From Parachryseolinea silvisoli (lineage in GTDB: Bacteria > Bacteroidota > Bacteroidia > Cytophagales > Cyclobacteriaceae), in the NCBI RefSeq assembly GCF_021190955.1, contig NZ_JAIOAO010000002.1, positions 434,001-498,000 on the forward strand: a stretch of DNA of 64,000 bases. The letters run 5' to 3'. A model generated the notes under the pieces. It ran no database searches, had not been told where the DNA came from, and saw only the letters and a list, made by a program, of their open reading frames with translations. Both the position numbers and the translations under genes were made by a program. Positions 8,187-18,094 of this stretch are shown in pieces; the first letter of the stretch is position 1; every line of letters starts with the position of its first letter.

Positions 8187-9977
8187 ATGGCAAAACAAGT
8201 TAAAGAGCCTTTGAAAGAAGAAGAGAAGAGGAAGCTGAACAAGGCTAACCTGAAGAATTTGCTAAGGGTGTTTACGTTCATGATGCCTTACAAAGGAATT
8301 TTTATCTTCGGACTGGTCGCATTGGCATTTTCCACGGTAACCCTGTTGGCCTTCCCCCGTCTTTGCGGCATGCTGCTGGATATTGCCGACGGCAAACCTT
8401 CCTATTTTGATACGATCGACCAGGCTGCCCTGGCATTGATTCTCATTTTGCTGGTGCAGGCTATCTTTTCGTTCATCCGGGTATATACATTTGCGATCGT
8501 GACCGAACGGAGCATGGGGAGCATTCGTAAGACGATCTACGAAAAGATTATCTGGCTGCCGCTGACGTTCTTCGACAACCGTCGTGTAGGTGAGATTATG
8601 AGCCGCCTGACATCCGACATCGCCACATTACAAGATACCTTCAGCACAACGCTGGCGGAATTATTGCGCCAGCTATTGACGCTAATTCTCGGTACTGCCA
8701 TTCTCTTTTACATGACACCTGACTTGGCTGTGTTTATGTTGCTGACGTTCCCAGTGCTCGTGATCTCCGCATTGATCTTTGGAAAATTCATTCGCAAGCT
8801 TTCGAGCAAGACGCAGGATCGACTCGCGGCCGCCAACGTGATTGTAGAAGAGTCGTTGCAGTCCATTCCGATCGTAAAGGCTTTTACCAACGAAGCATTC
8901 GAGACTAAACGCTACGCCAATGCGATTGAAGAGTCCATGCGCGTTGCCATTTACTCGGCACGCTACCGCGGACTTTTCATCTCCTTTGTCATCTTCGTGA
9001 TCTTTAGCGGCATCGTGGCCGTGGGATGGCACGGTGCCAGCCTGGTCCAGGCAAAGACTACTACCACAGGCGAACTATTCTCGTTTGTACTATACACCAC
9101 CTTTATCGGCGCCTCTATTGCTGGCCTGGGCGACATCTATACCCAGATACAACGCTCTATCGGGGCATCCGAACGAGTGTTAAACATCCTGCATGAAACG
9201 GAAGAAATCACATCCCGCACATTCGCACCTCCTATTAAATTACACGGCGGCATCCGTTTCAACAACGTCTCGTTTGCATACCCAACACGTCCCGACAACA
9301 CAGTGCTGAATGAGCTGAACTTTGAGATCCGGCCGGGCGAAAAGGTAGCGCTCATTGGCCGCAGCGGTTCGGGCAAATCCACCATCATCAACTTGTTGTT
9401 ACGCTTTTATCCGTTGTCGAACGGAACGATCACCATCGACGGTCAGGACATCGACGGTCTCAACCTCTCGGCCTACCGTCACAACCTGGGCATCGTTCCG
9501 CAAGAGGTTATACTTTTCGGCGGCACCATTCGCGAAAACATTGCATACGGTAAGCCGGGCGCGACAGAAGCCGAGGTGCAAGAAGCCGCCCGTAAAGCCA
9601 ATGCGCTGGAGTTCATCGAGCGTTTTGACGACAAGTTCGAGACCCTCGTGGGCGAACGCGGCGTGAAGCTTTCCGGCGGCCAGCGGCAGCGTATCGCCAT
9701 TGCCCGTGCCATCCTGAAAGACCCGGCCATCCTTATCCTGGACGAAGCGACCAGCTCGCTGGATGCACATACCGAGGTGCTTGTTCAAGAAGCCCTGGAG
9801 AAACTGATGGAAGGCCGTACGACCATCATCATTGCCCACCGCCTGAGCACAATCAAGAAAACAGACCGCATTTTTGTGATCCAGGATGGTGCTTTGGCCG
9901 AAACTGGCTCGCATGCTGAACTTACCCAGCATGAAAATGGTATTTATAGTACCTTGCTGAAGCTACAGCTGCAATAA
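8187..9977 (+). CDS. ABC exporter with fused transmembrane and ATPase domains (MsbA-like)
   Basis: The 596-residue half-transporter has six transmembrane helices in about residues 30-320 and an ATP-binding domain in about 355-590. The ATPase shows Walker A GRSGSGKST (about 391), Q-loop, signature LSGGQRQRI, Walker B ILILDEATSSLD and the H-loop in IIIAHRLST. It would work as a homodimer in the inner membrane. The family includes lipid A flippases and multidrug exporters; the substrate cannot be told from sequence. fur starts 8 bp after its stop, so the two are probably cotranscribed. Confidence 0.93.
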   Translation: MAKQVKEPLKEEEKRKLNKANLKNLLRVFTFMMPYKGIFIFGLVALAFSTVTLLAFPRLCGMLLDIADGKPSYFDTIDQAALALILILLVQAIFSFIRVYTFAIVTERSMGSIRKTIYEKIIWLPLTFFDNRRVGEIMSRLTSDIATLQDTFSTTLAELLRQLLTLILGTAILFYMTPDLAVFMLLTFPVLVISALIFGKFIRKLSSKTQDRLAAANVIVEESLQSIPIVKAFTNEAFETKRYANAIEESMRVAIYSARYRGLFISFVIFVIFSGIVAVGWHGASLVQAKTTTTGELFSFVLYTTFIGASIAGLGDIYTQIQRSIGASERVLNILHETEEITSRTFAPPIKLHGGIRFNNVSFAYPTRPDNTVLNELNFEIRPGEKVALIGRSGSGKSTIINLLLRFYPLSNGTITIDGQDIDGLNLSAYRHNLGIVPQEVILFGGTIRENIAYGKPGATEAEVQEAARKANALEFIERFDDKFETLVGERGVKLSGGQRQRIAIARAILKDPAILILDEATSSLDAHTEVLVQEALEKLMEGRTTIIIAHRLSTIKKTDRIFVIQDGALAETGSHAELTQHENGIYSTLLKLQLQ

Positions 9978-9985
9978 TCACTCGT

Positions 9986-10402
9986 ATGAACACGGCATCC
10001 GATCGGCTCCTGAAAAACTTCCGGTTGCGCTCCACGCCAACCCGGCAGGAGATTTTGCACCTCTTCCTGAAGCGTACATATGCGCTTTCACACGGTGATA
10101 TCGAGAAAGAGATCAACAATGACTTTGACCGTGTAACGGTTTACAGGACACTTAAGACGTTTTTGGACAAGGGGCTTATTCACAAAGTACTGGATGATGA
10201 GGGGAGTCTGAAGTATGCTTTGTGTAATGACGCCTGCAATACCGCCGGCCATCATCATGACCACGTACACTTCAAGTGCACTGCGTGTGGCCAGACAAGC
10301 TGCCTAAGCGTGGAGATTCCCGCCGTTAAGTTGCCAAAGGGCTTCCGGGTCAACGAACAAAACCTGTTGATACAAGGGGTTTGTGAACGTTGTGCGAAAT
10401 AG
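9986..10402 (+). CDS. Fur-family transcriptional regulator
   Basis: The 138-residue protein has an N-terminal winged helix (about 10-80, including TRQEILHLFLKRTYALSHGDIE and RVTVYRTLKTF) and a C-terminal metal-binding dimerisation domain. That domain has the His cluster HHHDHVHF, a CTAC pair and a final CERC pair for structural zinc. The family includes Fur, Zur and PerR; the residues seen do not decide which metal or peroxide is sensed. It follows the ABC exporter closely and is followed by a small terminator. The feoAB genes 7 kb away are candidate targets by function only. Confidence 0.92.
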   Translation: MNTASDRLLKNFRLRSTPTRQEILHLFLKRTYALSHGDIEKEINNDFDRVTVYRTLKTFLDKGLIHKVLDDEGSLKYALCNDACNTAGHHHDHVHFKCTACGQTSCLSVEIPAVKLPKGFRVNEQNLLIQGVCERCAK

Positions 10403-10405
10403 TGT

Positions 10406-10425
10406 AACCGCTGTACGGTTTTTTT
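10406..10425 (+). terminator. Terminator after the Fur-family gene
   Basis: AACCG (406-410 of this kilobase) pairs with CGGTT (416-420) around a 5-base loop and is followed by a run of seven T residues. The stem is short but the position, just after the stop codon, is right. Confidence 0.6.
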
Positions 10426-10469
10426 AAAACGTCTACAAATTCAGGAAGGCTAAGTTTTTGAGATTGAAA

Positions 10470-10477
10470 TATATTTG
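10470..10477 (+). promoter_or_regulatory. -7 element of the terC promoter
   Basis: TATATTTG is an exact TAnnTTTG match. It leaves a leader of roughly 80 bases before the TTG start at 10561. Confidence 0.45.
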
Positions 10478-10560
10478 TAGTTTTGGCATTCACAAATTGC
10501 CAGAGATGTGATTTTCTGATGTTTATAAAAGCTTTTAATCATTAACCGGAATACTCCCCC

Positions 10561-11565
10561 TTGTTATCAGCCCTGAACATACTCCTTTTCTCCCTCTTCA
10601 GAAATCAGAGTGAACGGGAGACCATTCTTTTTGGCGTCTTTGCTCTCATCATCATCCTGTTTTTGGTGCTTGACCTGGGACTCTTTCACAAACAGGCCCG
10701 GCGTATCTCCACCAAATCGGCCTTGTATCAGTCCATTTTCTGGGTTTGCGTCTCCACGCTCTTTGGCTTCTTCATCTACAAGTACGACGACAGCGGTGCA
10801 GAAGGCGCCGTAGAATACTTCTCAGCGTACCTGACCGAGTACGCCCTTTCTGTCGATAACATCTTTGTCATCCTGCTTATCTTAAAATATTTCCGCGTAA
10901 AGGAAGAATATTATCACAAGACACTCTTCTGGGGCATCCTGGGGGCTATTGTGTTTCGCGGCATATTCATCTTTGTCGGCGCGTACCTCATTCACCAGTT
11001 TCACTGGATCCTGTACATCTTCGGCGTATTCCTGATCTACTCAGGCATCCGCATCTACTTTGAAGACGGCGACGAGAAGATCGAGCCGGAGAAGAACCCC
11101 ATCATGAAGTTCTGTCTGCGCTTCCTGCCCATGACAAAGAACGAGCACGGCGGAAGTTTCCTGGTGCGCGAAAACGGCCGGCTGGTATTCACACCGCTGT
11201 TCCTGGTCATCGCCCTGGTTGAAACAACCGATCTGATCTTTGCGGTAGACTCGATTCCGGCGGCATTTGCCATTACCCAGAACGAATTCCTGATCTATAC
11301 GTCCAACATCTTCGCCGTCATGGGCCTCCGGGCGATGTTTTTCCTGTTGGCCGGCATTATCGATAAGTTCTACTTGCTGCAGAAAGGACTCTCAATCATT
11401 CTGTTCTTTATCGGCGCCAAGATGTTGCTCGAAATCTTCGATATCGACGTGGGCGTATACACTTCGTTCTCTGTCATCATCGCCACGCTGACGCTGTCGA
11501 TCATCTTCTCGGTACTCGTACCGCGCAAAGAGGAGCCCGAGGAAAAGGACGAGGTGAGCAGCTGA
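10561..11565 (+). CDS. TerC/Alx family integral membrane protein
   Basis: The 334-residue protein has about nine hydrophobic helices and the family's conserved acidic motifs: LVLDLGLF in the first helix, EYALSVDNIFVILLI, and TTDLIFAVDSIPA. TerC/Alx proteins are implicated in manganese export and tellurite or alkali tolerance. The start is probably TTG at 10561; no ATG or GTG in frame gives a complete first helix. The highly acidic C-terminus (EEPEEKDEVSS) is typical. It converges on purE with no gap, so the two 3' ends abut at 11565/11566. Confidence 0.92.
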   Translation: MLSALNILLFSLFRNQSERETILFGVFALIIILFLVLDLGLFHKQARRISTKSALYQSIFWVCVSTLFGFFIYKYDDSGAEGAVEYFSAYLTEYALSVDNIFVILLILKYFRVKEEYYHKTLFWGILGAIVFRGIFIFVGAYLIHQFHWILYIFGVFLIYSGIRIYFEDGDEKIEPEKNPIMKFCLRFLPMTKNEHGGSFLVRENGRLVFTPLFLVIALVETTDLIFAVDSIPAAFAITQNEFLIYTSNIFAVMGLRAMFFLLAGIIDKFYLLQKGLSIILFFIGAKMLLEIFDIDVGVYTSFSVIIATLTLSIIFSVLVPRKEEPEEKDEVSS

Positions 11566-12078
11566 TTACAGCACGCTCTTCCACCCCTTTGTTTCTAAAT
11601 CTTTTGCTGCCGATTCTACTTTCACCTTCAATGACTCTTTGAAGGCATCGATTCGTTGCCCCAAAGCAGCATCAGATGCACCTAAGATTTGCGCCGCCAG
11701 AATACCGGCATTGCGTGCACCGTCAAGTGCTACCGTGGCCACCGGTACACCGGCCGGCATTTGTAGAATCGACAAGACAGAGTCCCAGCCATCGATAGAG
11801 TTCGACGACTTTACCGGCACCCCAATTACCGGCAGTGACGTAAGCGATGCCACCATGCCCGGCAAGTGCGCAGCACCTCCCGCACCGGCAACGATCACCT
11901 GTATGCCCCGACCACGTGCGGCCGTAGCATACTCCACCATACGCAGTGGCGTACGATGCGCCGATACAACCGTAACCTCATAGGCCACCTTCAATTCGTC
12001 TAATACTTCGGCCGCCTCCTTCATGATCCGCAGATCGGACTGGCTGCCCATGATAATTCCTACGACAGGTTTACTCAT
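11566..12078 (-). CDS. purE: 5-(carboxyamino)imidazole ribonucleotide mutase
   Basis: PurE converts N5-CAIR to CAIR in de novo purine synthesis. The 170-residue protein starts at the ATG at 12078 ([15 protein letters not shown]); a TTG 15 bp upstream inside purK is less likely. Motifs are GSQSDLRIM, the active-site [18 protein letters not shown] and GVPVKS. It follows purK by 4 bp on the same strand, giving a purK-purE operon in the order of the pathway. Confidence 0.97.
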   Translation of the reverse strand: MSKPVVGIIMGSQSDLRIMKEAAEVLDELKVAYEVTVVSAHRTPLRMVEYATAARGRGIQVIVAGAGGAAHLPGMVASLTSLPVIGVPVKSSNSIDGWDSVLSILQMPAGVPVATVALDGARNAGILAAQILGASDAALGQRIDAFKESLKVKVESAAKDLETKGWKSVL

Positions 12079-12082
12079 AGCT

Positions 12083-13225
12083 TTAGGATGCAATAACTTT
12101 TAAAGTTTCTTTCACGAACATAGTCTTCTCCCGCAGGCGGGCCAGATCATTATCAACGATCGTCACATGCCCCATCTTCCGGAAAGGCTTCGTAAACCGC
12201 TTGCCATACAAGTGTACATGCACACCCGACACCTTGGCAACCTCTTCAAATCCCTGATACCGGGCAACACCTTCATGACCTGGCTCGCCCAACAGGTTTA
12301 CCATCGCTCCGGGAATTACCATAGACGTATCACCCAGCGGCAGGTTGAGAATAGCCCGCAGATGTTGTTCATACTGCGACGTGATGTTGGCTTCGATGGT
12401 TTGGTGGCCGCTGTTGTGCGGACGCGGTGCGATCTCATTCACCAGCACCTTTCCGTCCTTCGTCACAAACATTTCTACCGCCAGCAAGCCTACCATCTTC
12501 AAACTGTCAATGATGGTGCGGGCGATCGTATCAGCTTCCTTTGCAATAGCCTCCGGCAACTCCGCCGGCGCGAACAGATATTCTACCAGATTCTGCACAG
12601 GGTGAAATACCATTTCCACGACAGGGAAAGTTTTCACTTCACCGTGCTCATTGCGGGCTACAATGACGGAAATTTCCTTTTCGAAATCGATCAGCTTCTC
12701 TAACAGGCCCGGTGCGTCAAAAGCATTCGCCAGTTCCTTCTCCGAACGGAGTATCTGCACACCACGGCCGTCATATCCTTCGCGACCAAGCTTGTTAACA
12801 GCTGGTAAGAAACTAGCGTGACGACGCACATCCGCTGCATTTTCCGTCAGCACAAACTCCGCTGTTGGAATGCCGCTGTCGCGATAGAATATCTTTTGTG
12901 TACGTTTATCTTGTATCAGCTCGATAACGTCAGGCTGCGGAAAAACCTTTTTGCCCTGTTTGACAAGCTCTCTCAACGCCACCGTGTTGACATTTTCAAT
13001 CTCAATGGTAATGATGTCGCATGCCGCGCCAAACTTCATGACCGTGTCGAAGTCCGTCAGCTTGCCCGTATGAAACGCTGCCAGGGCCGAGCACGGAGCC
13101 TGCGGGTCTGGATCGAGAATAGCGAATGGGATATTAAAGTCTATACCCGATTGAATAAGCATGCGGCCAAGCTGTCCACCACCCAGGATGCCCAGCTTGA
13201 AGTTCTGTTGGAAAGAAAGGCTCAA
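12083..13225 (-). CDS. purK: 5-(carboxyamino)imidazole ribonucleotide synthase
   Basis: PurK uses ATP and bicarbonate to carboxylate AIR, making the substrate of PurE. The frame is open back to 13399 through the upstream gene, but the family's N-terminus ([15 protein letters not shown]) begins shortly after a TTG at 13225, the only plausible start between the upstream stop and this motif. That gives 380 residues, the normal length. ATP-grasp features include [24 protein letters not shown], and [13 protein letters not shown] with the metal ligands. It sits 38 bp after the HEAT/cyclophilin gene and 4 bp before purE. Confidence 0.95.
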   Translation of the reverse strand: MSLSFQQNFKLGILGGGQLGRMLIQSGIDFNIPFAILDPDPQAPCSALAAFHTGKLTDFDTVMKFGAACDIITIEIENVNTVALRELVKQGKKVFPQPDVIELIQDKRTQKIFYRDSGIPTAEFVLTENAADVRRHASFLPAVNKLGREGYDGRGVQILRSEKELANAFDAPGLLEKLIDFEKEISVIVARNEHGEVKTFPVVEMVFHPVQNLVEYLFAPAELPEAIAKEADTIARTIIDSLKMVGLLAVEMFVTKDGKVLVNEIAPRPHNSGHQTIEANITSQYEQHLRAILNLPLGDTSMVIPGAMVNLLGEPGHEGVARYQGFEEVAKVSGVHVHLYGKRFTKPFRKMGHVTIVDNDLARLREKTMFVKETLKVIAS

Positions 13226-13263
13226 AACGCTGTTTTTGACGCGGCAAGGTAGAAAGGATAACC

Positions 13264-15186
13264 TTACGGCACCAGCGCAATACGTACTATCTGGTCGCCT
13301 ACTTCTACCGCATGCACCACGTCCATACCCGAAACAACTTCCGCAAAGATCGAATAGCGGCCGTCCAGGTGCGGCGTAGGCGAGTGGGTAATAAACCACT
13401 GCGTGCCTTCAGTATCCTTTCCAGCTGACGCAAAGCCCACACTTCCCGTGGTATACCGACGGCCCGAAAACTCCGAGCGGATCGAATAATCTTCGCTGCC
13501 CCAGCCATCGCCACGGTTGCAGCCCGCCTGGATCACAAAGTTGGGCACCACACGGTGAAAGAATTTTTTATCGAAATAGCCTTGCTGTAGCAGCGATACA
13601 AAATTAGCCACCGAGCCCGGCGCCTCCTCAACCAACAACCTTACGACAATGTCACCCTTCGTGGTTTGAATGCGCACCTTTTGATCGCGACCAATCGTCT
13701 TGACCAGCGCCCAGTCGATGGCATGGTTAAATTCATTCTTCACTGCGGGAGCCTTCCGGCCCTCGAAGAGTGCCAACGCCGCCTCCAGCGGTTGAATCGC
13801 TTCGTTGTCACGAGGCAACGATAGCTTTTCCCGCGCCGCACGCAGAAAGGAAAAGTCTTTCACCACTTGTTTATAGCCCAGCGCGGAGTCCGCCAGCACA
13901 CCAGCAACAATACCGATCACAGCGGCATCGCCGGTATTGATAGCATCTTTATACATCGCAGCAAACACAGGCTTCAACTTCGCCGGAAAGTCTTTCTGAT
14001 CATTCAGGCTTACCAACGCCTCCGCTGCTGTCGACCGCACTACCGGCGTGTCTGCCGCGAGCAGTTGTTCCTGTAAAAAGATATACGCTGAAAGCGACTG
14101 GCCCAGTGCTCCCAACAAGAATGCTTTGTGATACGGATCGGTTGTTTTCTTCGCGAGGTCGATCACCTCCTGCAACACTTTATCGCCAGCGCCCGACACC
14201 AGCGCTGCCTTGTATAGATTGGCTTTCACGCGTGCATGTTGTGCAGCACGAGCAGCCTCTGCAATCACCGATGCCTGTGGTTTAGCCGCTACCGCAATCA
14301 ACACCTCCGACGCCGCCACCTGTACCTGCAACGACTTATCCAGCAGCGCCGCTTGTAACGCCGGCCAGCTCTTTCCCAATGAAAATGACTGTAGCGCACG
14401 CACTGCACTTACACGCACCCGGTAATCCGGCTCCGCCGTCACGATGCCCGCTAACACCTGTACGATCGTATCGGCCTTGGCCTTCTTCAACGCCAGCGTA
14501 GCCGCCATCCGCACCACTACCTCGGAATCGTGTTTAGCCGCCGACACCAGTCGATCGGTATACTTACCGACGGGTGTTGTCGGTCGTGAAAAATAGTGTG
14601 CGGCACCCAACCGGCCCCACATTGGTGCACCCGCTTCTAATAAAGTATAGGGTATAAAACTAAGGGCCGTGTCAACCTTGTTCCGAACCGCTGCGCGATA
14701 CAGCGACCACGCCATGGCCGGCCCCTGCGTAATAGTATCGTGTGAAACCTTAGGATTTTCTATTACCTTAAACTGTGCAGCAACTTTGCCATACGCTTCC
14801 AGCATCACCGCACGCACGCTATCATCTTTTTCGTCCACAAAACCCAGTAGCAGTTGCGCGCTGCCCTGCGATACCGTCTGTCCCAATGCATACGCCGCAG
14901 CCATACGCACCGACGCCGCAGCATCTTTCAAACAGACGCCCAGCTTTTCCACGGCAGCTGTGTCTTGCACGGAAGCAAATGCCAACGCTGCAGCTTGGCG
15001 ATACAAAGCACTGTCGTGTGCAAGATATACCAGCAAGCTATCCGTTTGCCGGCGATCCTGAAGATCGGCGATCTTCACCAAGGTGGGGTTAGAGAATTTA
15101 TTGACGGATGTGCCGGGCGACTCAACACCACCGGAACAACCTGCCAGCACGACGGCGGCAACAAGGATAAAGGAGATTATACGCAT
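13264..15186 (-). CDS. Lipoprotein with HEAT-like repeats and a C-terminal cyclophilin-type peptidyl-prolyl isomerase domain
   Basis: The 640-residue precursor has a signal peptide with the lipobox VLAGC (cysteine near residue 16). About residues 35-460 are alanine-rich helical pairs of HEAT type (AAALAFASVQDTAAVEKLG, RMAAAYALGQ, VRVSAVRALQ). The last 165 residues are a cyclophilin: VANFVSLLQQGYFDKKFFHR, FVIQAGC, GSVGFASAGKDTEGTQWFI, then LDGRYSIFAEVVSGMD. Cyclophilins catalyse prolyl isomerisation; the HEAT part would be a protein-binding scaffold. It should face the periplasm from a lipid anchor. It lies 15 bp downstream of the TerB-like gene and 38 bp upstream of purK. Confidence 0.9.
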   Translation of the reverse strand: MRIISFILVAAVVLAGCSGGVESPGTSVNKFSNPTLVKIADLQDRRQTDSLLVYLAHDSALYRQAAALAFASVQDTAAVEKLGVCLKDAAASVRMAAAYALGQTVSQGSAQLLLGFVDEKDDSVRAVMLEAYGKVAAQFKVIENPKVSHDTITQGPAMAWSLYRAAVRNKVDTALSFIPYTLLEAGAPMWGRLGAAHYFSRPTTPVGKYTDRLVSAAKHDSEVVVRMAATLALKKAKADTIVQVLAGIVTAEPDYRVRVSAVRALQSFSLGKSWPALQAALLDKSLQVQVAASEVLIAVAAKPQASVIAEAARAAQHARVKANLYKAALVSGAGDKVLQEVIDLAKKTTDPYHKAFLLGALGQSLSAYIFLQEQLLAADTPVVRSTAAEALVSLNDQKDFPAKLKPVFAAMYKDAINTGDAAVIGIVAGVLADSALGYKQVVKDFSFLRAAREKLSLPRDNEAIQPLEAALALFEGRKAPAVKNEFNHAIDWALVKTIGRDQKVRIQTTKGDIVVRLLVEEAPGSVANFVSLLQQGYFDKKFFHRVVPNFVIQAGCNRGDGWGSEDYSIRSEFSGRRYTTGSVGFASAGKDTEGTQWFITHSPTPHLDGRYSIFAEVVSGMDVVHAVEVGDQIVRIALVP

Positions 15187-15201
15187 ACAAGGCTCGATAA
15201 C

Positions 15202-15582
15202 TTATAGAATAACCGGCATGGCCTTCGCCACATTCACCACCGCATCAAATTCAAGCCCCGCCGTATTAATAGAATTTAACAACAACCGTATTTCTTTTAC
15301 ATGCACACGGCCGTCTACTTCCGACAAGCGATACAACACACCAAACGTGCGTAGCTTCTCTTCATAACTGCAGCCGTTGATCAACGTGATCCCCGCCGTA
15401 TACAAGTCCGCGTGTACCATGCCCTGCGTCGCCTCCTCAAATTTTTCGAAGATCTCTTCCGGAATGTTCTCACGATCTTTGATGGCCTGCAAGGCAGCCA
15501 GCTCTTTGGCGTCGGCAATGCCGTCGGCATCGATCAGCAGCCGTACCAGGTACAGCAAGCCCAGGTGGTAATTAGCGGTCAT
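15202..15582 (-). CDS. TerB-like cytoplasmic protein
   Basis: The 126-residue all-helical acidic protein resembles the TerB/DjlA-N fold. It has two motifs where acidic residues follow a helix: LLIDADGIADAKELAAL and LSEVDGRVHVKEIRLLL. In TerB these sites bind metal. Function is not known. It lies 40 bp after feoB and 15 bp before the HEAT/cyclophilin gene on the same strand. The family call is from the D-G-x-x-x-x-K/E-E pattern only. Confidence 0.6.
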   Translation of the reverse strand: MTANYHLGLLYLVRLLIDADGIADAKELAALQAIKDRENIPEEIFEKFEEATQGMVHADLYTAGITLINGCSYEEKLRTFGVLYRLSEVDGRVHVKEIRLLLNSINTAGLEFDAVVNVAKAMPVIL

Positions 15583-15622
15583 AGGAGAGGTTTAGCCAAC
15601 GAAGATAACATTTCTTTCATCC

Positions 15623-17743
15623 CTACCGCATTACCTGGTACACGATAAACGCAGATATATACGCCAGCGCGGTCATATATGCAAATTGCAGCAGTGGCCA
15701 TTTCCAACCCTTCGTTTCGCGGTACACCACGGCGATCGTGCTCATGCATTGCATGGCAAAGGTGTAAAAGAGCAGCAGCGAAAAGCCCACCGCCGGCGTA
15801 AACCGCGCCCCGCCCGTTTCGGGATTGACCTCTTCGCGCATGCGTGTCTTGATCGTCGTCTCATCTTCATCACCGGCGCTACCGATGCTATAGATCGTGG
15901 CCATCGTACCCACAAACACCTCGCGGGCCGCAAACGACGTGATTAACGCGATGCCGATCTTCCAGTCATAACCCAACGGCCGGATCGCCGGCTCGATGGC
16001 CTTGCCGATAATACCGGCATACGAATACTCCAGCTTGCGAGCCGCAACACGATCTTGCAAGCCTTCTTCCGTCAGACGAAGATTGGCAGACTCCTGCTGC
16101 ACCGATTCTTGCGCACGTGCCGTAATATCACCGGGACCATAACTGGCCAGCACCCACAGCACAATCGAAATGGCCATGATTACCTTACCAGCCTCCAATA
16201 CAAATGCCTTTGTCTTTTCCAGGATGGTATACCCCACGTTCGACCACTTCGGCACACGGTAGGTCGGCATCTCCATCACCAGGTAGCTCCGCTCGCGCAC
16301 ACGGATGATCAGGTTCATGATCCATGCCGAGGCAATGGCCATCACAAACCCAAGCAAGTACAGCCCCATCAATGCCAGCCCTTGCAGATTAAAGAAACCA
16401 AGGGCCGTTTCGTTAGGCACTATTAATGCAATGATGATCGTGAAGATGGGAAGGCGCGCCGAGCAACTGATCAACGGTGTGATCATGATTGTAATAGTAC
16501 GTTCCTTCCAATTGTCAATCGTACGGGTCGCCATGATCGCCGGAATAGCACACGCTACACCCGAGATCAACGGCACCACACTCTTGCCATTCAACCCAAA
16601 GCGACGCATGATCTTATCCATTAGAAACACCACGCGCGCCATATATCCGGACTCTTCCAGAATAGAAATAAAGGCAAACAAAATCGCGATCTGCGGCACA
16701 AAGATCACAATACCACCCAGGCCGGGTATAATCCCTTCTGCTAGCAAACTGGTAGCAGGCCCCGCCGGTAAAGCAGCACCAACCCATTGACTGACATCGG
16801 CAAACAGCGCATCGATAAAGTCCATCGGTACCGTTGCCCAGGCAAAGATGGCCTGAAAGATCAGCATCAATAGTCCCAGAAAAATGAGATAACCCCATAC
16901 CTTGTGCGTCAGGATCCGATCCAGCTGATTGGAATATTTCTTCCAGGAGTGATCGCTCGCCCGCAACGTAATGTCGTTCAGCAGGTCTTGTATATAGCTA
17001 TAGCGCTGAATCGTCTCGGCGCCCTGAAACTTGCCCGGAAAAAATTTATGCCCCGTACGAATGTGATCCACTTTACTTTTGCTGTCCGCCGGCAGAAACT
17101 TGAGCGAGTCGGGTTGCTCCAAGTACAAGTATGCTTCGTAGTCGTTGTCGACACCGAGCGCATCGCGTAGCGCTTTGACAGGCGCCTTTGCTTCCTCCCA
17201 GATGGTAAAACACGGCTGCTGGGAAACGGCAAGCGGCTTGCTAAACTGTTCTTTCAGCTCTTTTATACCTTCACCTTTGCGCGCATTGACTGCCACTACC
17301 GGTACACCTAAGCGCTTAGACAATGCCGTAAAATCATAACTGATTCCTGCCTTGGCCACAAGGTCCATCATGTTCAAGACCAGCATGACCGGCAAGCCCA
17401 TGTCGACAATCTGTGTCAACAAAAGCAAGCTGCGTTTCAGGTTCGTGGCGTCGGCCACAACAACAATCTTATCGGGAAGCTCGGCCGAGCGGTGATCCAG
17501 CAGAATCTCCGACACGATACGCTCGTCGAGACTACGGGGATAAATACTATAAATGCCGGGCAAGTCTACGATCTCGACGACGGTGCCATCGGCCAGCGTG
17601 GTGAAGCCGGACTTTTTATCGACCGTAACACCAGGAAAATTTCCAACCTTCTGGTTAAGACCGGTAAGTTGATTGAACAGGGACGACTTGCCCGAATTTG
17701 GATTACCAACTAACGCAATCTTTGTTTTGGAAGCAGGCGCCAT
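15623..17743 (-). CDS. feoB: Ferrous iron transporter FeoB
   Basis: FeoB is the inner-membrane Fe(II) importer with an N-terminal GTPase. The 706-residue protein has G1 GNPNSGKSSLFN, G2 region GVTVDKKSG, G3 VDLPGIYS, G4 LNMMD, then a helical spacer and a membrane region (about 285-700) with two Gate motifs including the cysteine segments SGVACAIPA and SCSARLP. There is no C-terminal Cys-rich FeoC-like extension. Its ATG overlaps the feoA stop by one base (TAATG), so the two are translationally coupled. Confidence 0.97.
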   Translation of the reverse strand: MAPASKTKIALVGNPNSGKSSLFNQLTGLNQKVGNFPGVTVDKKSGFTTLADGTVVEIVDLPGIYSIYPRSLDERIVSEILLDHRSAELPDKIVVVADATNLKRSLLLLTQIVDMGLPVMLVLNMMDLVAKAGISYDFTALSKRLGVPVVAVNARKGEGIKELKEQFSKPLAVSQQPCFTIWEEAKAPVKALRDALGVDNDYEAYLYLEQPDSLKFLPADSKSKVDHIRTGHKFFPGKFQGAETIQRYSYIQDLLNDITLRASDHSWKKYSNQLDRILTHKVWGYLIFLGLLMLIFQAIFAWATVPMDFIDALFADVSQWVGAALPAGPATSLLAEGIIPGLGGIVIFVPQIAILFAFISILEESGYMARVVFLMDKIMRRFGLNGKSVVPLISGVACAIPAIMATRTIDNWKERTITIMITPLISCSARLPIFTIIIALIVPNETALGFFNLQGLALMGLYLLGFVMAIASAWIMNLIIRVRERSYLVMEMPTYRVPKWSNVGYTILEKTKAFVLEAGKVIMAISIVLWVLASYGPGDITARAQESVQQESANLRLTEEGLQDRVAARKLEYSYAGIIGKAIEPAIRPLGYDWKIGIALITSFAAREVFVGTMATIYSIGSAGDEDETTIKTRMREEVNPETGGARFTPAVGFSLLLFYTFAMQCMSTIAVVYRETKGWKWPLLQFAYMTALAYISAFIVYQVMR

Positions 17744-17973
17744 TAATTGAGGATTGAAATGGTCGCCGCTTCCTCCAGACGAAGAGAAAGCTCGTACCCT
17801 GCAACGCTAATACAAATAGGATCGCCCAGTGGTGCGCTAAAATTGAATCGAACCGGTGCTCCCGGCAGGCAGCCCATCTCCATCAGCTTCACCGACAAAT
17901 GATCATCGGTAAAGCCCGACACCACGCCTACCTCACCAGGCTTCATCTGCGCTACATTCCGTACCAATCCCAT
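17743..17973 (-). CDS. feoA: Ferrous iron transport protein FeoA
   Basis: FeoA is a small SH3-like cytosolic protein needed for FeoB activity. The 76-residue sequence contains LSVKLMEMGCLPGAPVRF and a C-terminal SLRLEEAATISI, both characteristic of the family. It is a separate gene here rather than fused to feoB. A perfect -7 element lies 31 bp upstream on the minus strand, and an imperfect AT-rich dyad sits between that and the start codon. Confidence 0.95.
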   Translation of the reverse strand: MGLVRNVAQMKPGEVGVVSGFTDDHLSVKLMEMGCLPGAPVRFNFSAPLGDPICISVAGYELSLRLEEAATISILN

Positions 17974-18003
17974 GCTCTCTATTTAGATCAATTTTAAACA
18001 AGG

Positions 18004-18011
18004 CAAAGATA
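18004..18011 (-). promoter_or_regulatory. -7 element of the feoAB promoter
   Basis: Read on the minus strand the bases are TATCTTTG, an exact TAnnTTTG match. The interval to feoA holds an imperfect palindrome at 17982-17998 (TTTA at one end, TAAA at the other) that could be a metalloregulator site; this is only a suggestion. Confidence 0.5.
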
Positions 18012-18094
18012 TGCGCCGTTCCCCAGCGGAACAATGATTTTAGTAGATTATCGGGTGGTTGATTTTACACACTGTGACGACGACCTTTGAAGAC

